This document shows, piece by piece, positions 59,616-64,000 of a stretch of DNA of 64,000 nt. Below the pieces are notes generated by a model. That model was not told the DNA's origin and did not search any database. It saw nothing but the letters and a program-made list of their open reading frames with translations. Source of the DNA: UBA6107 sp964459385. Lineage in GTDB: Bacteria > Chloroflexota > Anaerolineae > Anaerolineales > Anaerolineaceae. A program made the position numbers and the translations under genes. Location: the NCBI GenBank assembly GCA_964459385.1, contig CAYWLG010000013.1:1-64000 (forward strand), read 5' to 3'. How positions within the stretch are numbered: position 1 is the first letter of the stretch; every line of letters begins with the position of its first letter.

Positions 59616-60187
59616 TGTGCCAGCTCCATGAAATAACGGTGGAAGCGGTCGTCGTCGGTCAGTTCAGGGTGGAAAGAGGTTGCCAGCAAATGTCCTTGCC
59701 GGGCAGCCACGATCCGTCCATCCTCAAGAGAGGTCAAGATATCCACACCGCTCCCGACACTCTCGATCAACGGAGCGCGGATGAAGATCGCGTGGTAGGG
59801 TCCTCCGTCGCCAAACTTTTTCAGGGCGGCGACATCGAGATCAACCTCAAAGCTGTCTACCTGACGACCGAACGCATTGCGCTCGACGACAATATCCATG
59901 ATTCCCAGCAAGGGCTGGGGACGGCGTGCATCTTTCGAGAGGAAAATGGCGCCGGCGCAGGTGCCCCAAACGGCGTGCTTTTCAGCAAATCTGCGTAAAG
60001 GATCCATCAAACCAAACTCAGTGGCCAGTTTCCCGATGGTGGTAGATTCGCCACCCGGAATGATCAGGCCACTGATCTCATCCAATTGTTTCGGCAGGCG
60101 CACTTGCACCACCTCGGCCCCGAGTTTTTCGAGCATCACCTGGTGTTCTGCGAAGTCACCCTGTAAGGCCAGGACTCCGATCTTCAT
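59612..60187 (-). CDS. pdxT: Pyridoxal 5'-phosphate synthase glutaminase subunit
   Basis: This 191-residue class I glutaminase has P-G-G-E-S-T-T-I-G-K (oxyanion), nucleophile WGTCAGAIFL (Cys near 76) and T-S-F-H-P-E-L (His/Glu). It supplies ammonia to PdxS in vitamin B6 synthesis. The ATG lies six bases after the pdxS stop, with GGTAAG upstream. Its stop codon overlaps the apparent start of the next gene. Confidence 0.96.
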   Translation of the reverse strand: MKIGVLALQGDFAEHQVMLEKLGAEVVQVRLPKQLDEISGLIIPGGESTTIGKLATEFGLMDPLRRFAEKHAVWGTCAGAIFLSKDARRPQPLLGIMDIVVERNAFGRQVDSFEVDLDVAALKKFGDGGPYHAIFIRAPLIESVGSGVDILTSLEDGRIVAARQGHLLATSFHPELTDDDRFHRYFMELAQ

Positions 60188-60193
60188 AAAGAC

Positions 60194-61081
60194 TTACCAA
60201 CCTCGTTGTGCGATCTTCTCGGGATCTGGAATGGAAGACACCTGACGGCCGACCATGGGTTCGCCCAAATTGCGGCTGACCTCGGCCAGAATGGCAGGGT
60301 CGTTGTAGTGTGTGGTGGCTTTGACGATGGCGGCGGCACGTTTGGCCGGGTCGCCCGATTTGAAAATGCCAGACCCTACAAAGACACCATCCACGCCCAA
60401 CTGCATCATCAGTGCGGCATCGGCCGGGGTGGCAATGCCACCGGCGGCAAAGTTGACCACCGGCAGGCGTCCCAGTTTGCGGGTTTCGAGCACGACCTCA
60501 TAGGGGGCGCCGTTCTCTTTGGCAAAGGCCATCACTTCTTCTTCAGGCATGTTCTGCAGGCGGCGAATCTCGCCCAGCACGGTGCGGGCATGGCGCACGG
60601 CCTCGACCACATCGCCGGTGCCGGCTTCGCCTTTGGTGCGGATCATGGCCGCGCCTTCGCCGATGCGGCGCAGGGCCTCGCCCAAATTGCGGCAGCCGCA
60701 GACAAACGGAACAGTGAAGTTGTGTTTGAAGATGTGATTGGATTCATCGGCCGGGGTCAGTACTTCGGATTCATCGATGTAATCGACACCGATCGATTCG
60801 AGAATCTGAGCCTCGACAAAGTGACCGATGCGGCATTTGGCCATCACCGGAATGGTGACCGATTCCATGATCTTCATGATCAGATCGGGGTCGCTCATGC
60901 GGGCCACACCACCATCGGCACGAATATCGGCCGGGACGCGTTCAAGTGCCATCACGGCGCAGGCGCCGGCATCTTCGGCGATCTTGGCATGGTCGGGGGT
61001 GACCACATCCATGATCACGCCGCCTTTGAGCATTTGGGCCAGGCCTTTCTTCACTTCAAAAGAACCCTGTTTCTGTTCCAT
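60194..61081 (-). CDS. pdxS: Pyridoxal 5'-phosphate synthase lyase subunit
   Basis: This 295-residue TIM-barrel protein has KKGLAQMLKGGVIMDVVTPD at the N-terminus, V-M-A-L-E-R-V-P-A-D-I-R, the catalytic lysine in M-A-K-C-R-I-G-H-F, and NFAAGGIATPADAALMMQLG near the end. With PdxT it makes PLP directly from ribose 5-phosphate, glyceraldehyde 3-phosphate and glutamine. CAGGAG precedes the ATG. First gene of the long operon read from the promoter at 61145-61173. Confidence 0.97.
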   Translation of the reverse strand: MEQKQGSFEVKKGLAQMLKGGVIMDVVTPDHAKIAEDAGACAVMALERVPADIRADGGVARMSDPDLIMKIMESVTIPVMAKCRIGHFVEAQILESIGVDYIDESEVLTPADESNHIFKHNFTVPFVCGCRNLGEALRRIGEGAAMIRTKGEAGTGDVVEAVRHARTVLGEIRRLQNMPEEEVMAFAKENGAPYEVVLETRKLGRLPVVNFAAGGIATPADAALMMQLGVDGVFVGSGIFKSGDPAKRAAAIVKATTHYNDPAILAEVSRNLGEPMVGRQVSSIPDPEKIAQRGW

Positions 61082-61144
61082 AGTTTGTCTTTCTCCTGTA
61101 AAGGTCTTTCCTACCTATATATAAGGCAGGATGCTTCCTTTTTG

Positions 61145-61173
61145 ATTCTACCACGTGCCCACATTCCTATCAA
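61145..61173 (-). promoter_or_regulatory. Promoter of the pdxS-prsW operon
   Basis: On the minus strand TTGATA (61173-61168), a 17-base spacer and TAGAAT (61150-61145) lie about 64 bases before pdxS. It can drive all genes down to 53735, with no clear terminator between them. Confidence 0.7.
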
Positions 61174-61204
61174 ATGAAGGGTGTCATGATCATTAATAAT
61201 GAAA

Positions 61205-61231
61205 GCCCCTCGCAAATTCGGAGGGGCAAAA
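61205..61231 (-). terminator. Terminator of the CrtI-like gene
   Basis: The stem GCCCCTC/GAGGGGC with a 9-base loop is followed on the minus strand by TTTCATTATT, a weak T run. Confidence 0.6.
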
Positions 61232-61271
61232 TCAAAGAAATGGGTTCTGAATGTGTCAGTTCAAGAGGAAG

Positions 61272-62771
61272 TTAAGCCTCTTTTTGTGAGGTCTTTTGAA
61301 TCATTTTGATCACCTCTTTGCCGGTCATCACACCGCTGGGCAGACCGCCGCCGGGCTGCACCCACTGCCCGGCCATGTAGAAGTGCTGCAAGCCCGGCAG
61401 GGTTTTGGAGATGGGTTTCATCATGACGCCCGGGGTGGGCAGCCAGCCTTCAAAACTGCCCTGCCAGTTGCCGGTGTAGCGCTCAAAGGTTAGCGGGGTG
61501 GAGACATCGGCCATCTCTACGCTGTCTTTGAAGCCGGGCAAAAAGCCCTCCAAACGCTCGATCACTTCCAGGGCGATGCGCTGCTTTTCGGCATCGTATT
61601 CCTCTTGATTGGCGCCATCGGCGTAGAGCTTTTGCCAGTAGTTGTAATGGGTGGGCAGCATCGCCGTCACCACGGTTTTGCCCTGCGGCGCCATCGTGGG
61701 GTCAAAATTGTAGATCATCGCGTCCAAATGACTGACGGTCTCTGCGCCGATCTGAATGGGGGTTTCGAGCACATAACCGATGCCTCCCGTGCAGGCGGGT
61801 AGATCGCTGAAAGTCTTGTTCACCCCCAAACCGACGAAAACGAGCGGTTCAAAGATGGCTTGCTGACCCGAGTAACGCTTTTGAATTTCTTCATCCACAT
61901 ACTTTCCGCCCAGCATCTTGAAGATGGTGGCATACCCATCGGCTGCCGAGATCACATAATCGGCCCGCTCCACCCCGCCATCTTCCAGCTCGATGCCCAC
62001 CGCCCGATCGTTCTCAACCAGGATCTTGTTGACGCGGCTCTTGTAGTAGATCTCGCCGCCCAGCGACCGGTAACGTTTTTCCACCGCTTCAGACATCGGC
62101 AGTGAACCGCCAAGGGTGTAGGCGGCGCCGTGATTGCTCAACATGGCGAGGGTATAGGGCAGCCCGATCATCGACATTTCGGGGTACCACATCTTGCTGA
62201 ACACTTCATGCAGGAAAGGATTTTTGAATTGCGCCGCAAACTGCTCCAGAGTTTTGGGGCCCCATTTTACAAATTCGAGCAGCGCGCCCAGCGAAGCAAA
62301 GGGGGTGCGCAGTTTGGCCAGCCAACTGCCGCCCGGCTGAACATCAAAGTTTTTGAGGCGGCGCACACCGCGGCAAAACGAACGGATCACGCGCGCGTCT
62401 TCGGGGGCCAGTTCAAGCATGTGAGCTTCCAGCTTGTCAATATCGGTGTACATATTAAAGACCTGCCCCCGGCCGTTCTCGACCCGAGTGAAGACTTCCG
62501 GGTTGAACAGTTCGCGCTCCTGAATCAGCCCGATCTCTTGCCACTGTTGGTAAAAACGCGGATAAAGTGGGCTGGAGCCGGTTAACCAGTGAATGCAGCC
62601 GTCGATCGTAAATCCTTTGCGTTTCCAGGAGGTGACCAGCCCACCGGGAAGCGAGTGCATTTCGTAAATGCGGCTTTGAAAGCCGTTCAACTGGGCATAG
62701 ACCCCGGCGGATAGCCCGGCGATGCCGGCGCCAATGATGATGACGCTCTTTGAAGCGGTTTTTGTTTCCAT
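61272..62771 (-). CDS. CrtI/phytoene-desaturase-like FAD oxidoreductase
   Basis: This 499-residue protein has an N-terminal FAD motif IIIGAGIAGLSAGVYAQLNG (11-30), the G-G-L-V-T-S-W segment, and a C-terminal F-Y-M-A-G-Q-W-V-Q-P-G-G-G-L-P-S-G-V-M-T-G that closes the FAD site. The mid-part fits the CrtI/CrtO/carotenoid-isomerase superfamily. No phytoene synthase lies nearby, so the polyene or retinoid-like substrate is open. CAGGAG lies before the ATG. Confidence 0.87.
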   Translation of the reverse strand: METKTASKSVIIIGAGIAGLSAGVYAQLNGFQSRIYEMHSLPGGLVTSWKRKGFTIDGCIHWLTGSSPLYPRFYQQWQEIGLIQERELFNPEVFTRVENGRGQVFNMYTDIDKLEAHMLELAPEDARVIRSFCRGVRRLKNFDVQPGGSWLAKLRTPFASLGALLEFVKWGPKTLEQFAAQFKNPFLHEVFSKMWYPEMSMIGLPYTLAMLSNHGAAYTLGGSLPMSEAVEKRYRSLGGEIYYKSRVNKILVENDRAVGIELEDGGVERADYVISAADGYATIFKMLGGKYVDEEIQKRYSGQQAIFEPLVFVGLGVNKTFSDLPACTGGIGYVLETPIQIGAETVSHLDAMIYNFDPTMAPQGKTVVTAMLPTHYNYWQKLYADGANQEEYDAEKQRIALEVIERLEGFLPGFKDSVEMADVSTPLTFERYTGNWQGSFEGWLPTPGVMMKPISKTLPGLQHFYMAGQWVQPGGGLPSGVMTGKEVIKMIQKTSQKEA

Positions 62772-62857
62772 GCATGCTCCTGCAAATGGTATATCTCTAT
62801 ATACGCAAAATGCACCGTTTCGTTTTCAATAAAATGAAAGGCACCCATTAAAAAGCA

Positions 62858-62881
62858 GAGCCCCTGAAAAATCAGGGGCTC
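62858..62881 (-). terminator. Terminator of the rubrerythrin gene
   Basis: The stem GAGCCCCTGA/TCAGGGGCTC with a 4-base loop is followed on the minus strand by TGCTTTTTAATG. Confidence 0.8.
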
Positions 62882-62894
62882 GCAGAGGGTCTGT

Positions 62895-63392
62895 TTAGCT
62901 GATGTGCTCAAATTTGATTCCCGGGCAGCCACAGATCGGGCAAGACTCGGGAGCCGTGCGGGCGTGGGTGAAACCGCACACCGGGCAGATGTAGTAATCG
63001 TAGCTCTCACCGGGCTTGCCCAGATTTTCAAGGGCGGCCTTGTAAAGTTCTTCGTGGATCTTTTCCACTTCATTGGCGTAATTGAAGCTGCGTAGGGCCT
63101 TTTTGTCGCCCTCAGCCTCAGCATCTTTGATGAAAGCGGGATACATTTCGCTGTACTCGTAATGCTCACCGGCAACGGCCTCTTTGAGGTTCTCTTCGGT
63201 GGACTTGATCTCTCCGGCGGCGCGCAGATGATTGTGGGCGTGCACGGTTTCGGCCGCTGCGGCGGCACGGAACAGTTTGGCTACCTGCGGGAAACCATCT
63301 TCGTCGGCTTTCTTGGCAAAGGCAAGATACTTCCGATTGGCCTGGCTTTCTCCAGCAAAAGCCGCCATCAAATCGTCATAAGACTTGGTCAT
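62895..63392 (-). CDS. Rubrerythrin
   Basis: In this 165-residue protein a four-helix diiron domain (residues 1-130) carries the E-x-x-H-type motifs (A-F-A-G-E-S-Q-A-N, A-A-E-T-V-H-A-H, and the later E-H-Y-E, E-V-E-K-I-H). The C-terminal rubredoxin-like knuckle has CPVCG and CPICG (about 137-157). Rubrerythrin reduces hydrogen peroxide in anaerobes, fitting an anaerobic or microaerophilic host. AAGGAGC precedes the ATG. A promoter and terminator frame the gene, so it is monocistronic. Confidence 0.95.
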   Translation of the reverse strand: MTKSYDDLMAAFAGESQANRKYLAFAKKADEDGFPQVAKLFRAAAAAETVHAHNHLRAAGEIKSTEENLKEAVAGEHYEYSEMYPAFIKDAEAEGDKKALRSFNYANEVEKIHEELYKAALENLGKPGESYDYYICPVCGFTHARTAPESCPICGCPGIKFEHIS

Positions 63393-63431
63393 TTTTTATT
63401 GCTCCTTTATTTATAAATAATGGCTTAATTA

Positions 63432-63460
63432 ACGATACTTCACCTGCCAATTTTTGACAA
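63432..63460 (-). promoter_or_regulatory. Promoter of the rubrerythrin gene
   Basis: On the minus strand TTGTCA (63460-63455), a 17-base spacer and TATCGT (63437-63432) lie about 40 bases before the ATG. Confidence 0.55.
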
Positions 63461-63501
63461 TATTAAAAAGGTTGAAACGTGAAAAATTCCTCGCTTAACC
63501 C

Positions 63502-63554
63502 TTGACAAGGGAAAAGATTCGTATACAATGATACAAATATACAATGATACAATA
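63502..63554 (+). promoter_or_regulatory. gntR promoter with tandem operator repeats
   Basis: TTGACA (63502-63507), a 16-base spacer and TACAAT (63524-63529) form a good promoter. Two 16-base tandem repeats, ATACAATGATACAAAT and ATACAATGATACAATA (63523-63554), cover the -10 and start region, likely operators for the adjacent GntR protein. Confidence 0.75.
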
Positions 63555-63572
63555 TTGAAAGGAGGAGTGAAT

Positions 63573-63995
63573 GTGAACCCGCTCGACTTTAAACTGGACT
63601 TTCGCTCAGGGGTTCCCATTTATGTGCAGATCGTTGAACAGGTGCAGCAGCTTCTGATCAGCGGCAAATTGAGACCCGGTGATCAACTACCCACCGTGCG
63701 CCAACTAGCCTCGGATATTCGGGTGAACTTCAACACGGTGGCGCGTGCCTATCGCATGCTCGATGAAGCCGGCCTGATCTCCACCCAGCAAGGACGCGGC
63801 ACCTACATTCTGGATCAACCCGCTGAAGGGCTGACCGACCTGCTCAAGGCAGAGACTCTGGACGAACAAGTGAGACGGTTTTTACGCGACCTGCAGCGTC
63901 AGGGCTACACCCTGGCCGAGGCACAAAGATCCATTGAAGAAAATATTCAAGATTGGAATACGAATCATATCGAAGAGAAAGAAGAGAGAGAATGA
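63573..63995 (+). CDS. GntR-family regulator, YtrA type
   Basis: This 140-residue protein has a winged helix with PIYVQIVEQVQQLLISGKLR, G-D-Q-L-P-T-V-R-Q-L-A (recognition helix region), N-F-N-T-V-A-R-A-Y-R-M-L and G-R-G-T-Y-I (wing), followed by a short helical C-terminus, the YtrA pattern. AAAGGAGG lies seven bases before the GTG at 63573, so that is the start. YtrA regulators usually repress an adjacent ABC transporter. The next gene overlaps its stop as ATGA. Confidence 0.9.
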   Translation: MNPLDFKLDFRSGVPIYVQIVEQVQQLLISGKLRPGDQLPTVRQLASDIRVNFNTVARAYRMLDEAGLISTQQGRGTYILDQPAEGLTDLLKAETLDEQVRRFLRDLQRQGYTLAEAQRSIEENIQDWNTNHIEEKEERE

Positions 63996-64000
63996 GAAAT
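63992..64000 (+). CDS. Start of the next gene, cut by the window end
   Basis: ATG AGA AAT begins one base before the gntR stop (ATGA overlap). Only three codons are visible. By analogy with YtrA operons it could encode an ABC transporter or membrane component; this is inference. Confidence 0.4.

Overview
The window looks like a chromosomal segment of a Chloroflexota bacterium, most likely Anaerolineae. This is inferred from the gene mix: GYF_2 membrane proteins, a variant YchF, PadR with a permease-like partner, a DUF6391-type protein beside holA, a Ycf45/R3H ATPase next to tmk, and Pro/Thr-linker lipoproteins. No rRNA or species marker is present. Most genes are moderately GC-rich. AT-rich patches (about 0-1.1, 14.6-15.6, 22.8-24.6, 30.5-33.5 and 39-40.6 kb) stand out as accessory DNA.

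Layout. 0-2.8 kb: an IS3-like end, two GYF_2 membrane paralogues, arfB and a cyclophilin. 2.8-10.4 kb: two giant sensor proteins that likely degrade (HD-GYP) and make (GGDEF) c-di-GMP. 10.7-14.5 kb: tRNA-Arg(GCG), surE, a lipoprotein, a GNAT, ychF and tRNA-Leu(CAA). 14.6-17.6 kb: an AT-rich island, a GNAT, a truncated secreted protein and a hydrolase. 17.6-21.1 kb: an operon of GPH-type transporter, esterase and PHP metallohydrolase behind an inverted-repeat operator. 21.3-25.1 kb: an SDR lacking its catalytic triad, then a RAYT (REP-associated tyrosine transposase) with at least five copies or half-copies of its palindromic repeat. 25.1-30.5 kb: a lectin-like lipoprotein, a LUD protein, tandem SpoIIAA-like proteins, small membrane proteins, and padR with a membrane partner.

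30.7-33.8 kb is the most unusual accessory stretch. It holds a compact operon of three tiny genes, two of them paralogues of 56-57 residues flanking a two-helix membrane protein, with its own promoter and terminator. Two ~128-bp MITE-like elements share RAYT-repeat ends, and one abuts a 5'-truncated gene. Other dispersed repeats lead up to tRNA-Asn. 34-38.7 kb: azlCD, an orphan Thoeris-like TIR protein, small membrane proteins, and an acyl-CoA synthetase/acyl-carrier-protein pair. 38.7-51.5 kb: a GT39-like transferase, radA, holA, an OYE flavoprotein, galE, comEC, an ICMT/NnrU-like methyltransferase and an MBOAT/SGNH acylation pair.

51.7-64 kb: a DUF368 transporter, plsC, then a long operon read right to left from a promoter at 61.15 kb: pdxS, pdxT, a GNAT-like gene, the R3H ATPase, tmk, a DsbA-fold/cyclophilin lipoprotein and prsW. 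After it come a CrtI-like oxidoreductase, rubrerythrin and a YtrA-type GntR regulator with tandem operator repeats. The window ends at the third codon of the gene after the regulator.

The strongest candidates for new biology are the three-small-gene operon with its repeat surroundings, the RAYT/REPIN/MITE family, the DsbA-fold/cyclophilin fusion without its CxxC, the SDR without Ser/Tyr/Lys, and the apparent AUA start codon overlapping the pdxT stop. All functions are inferred from sequence only.
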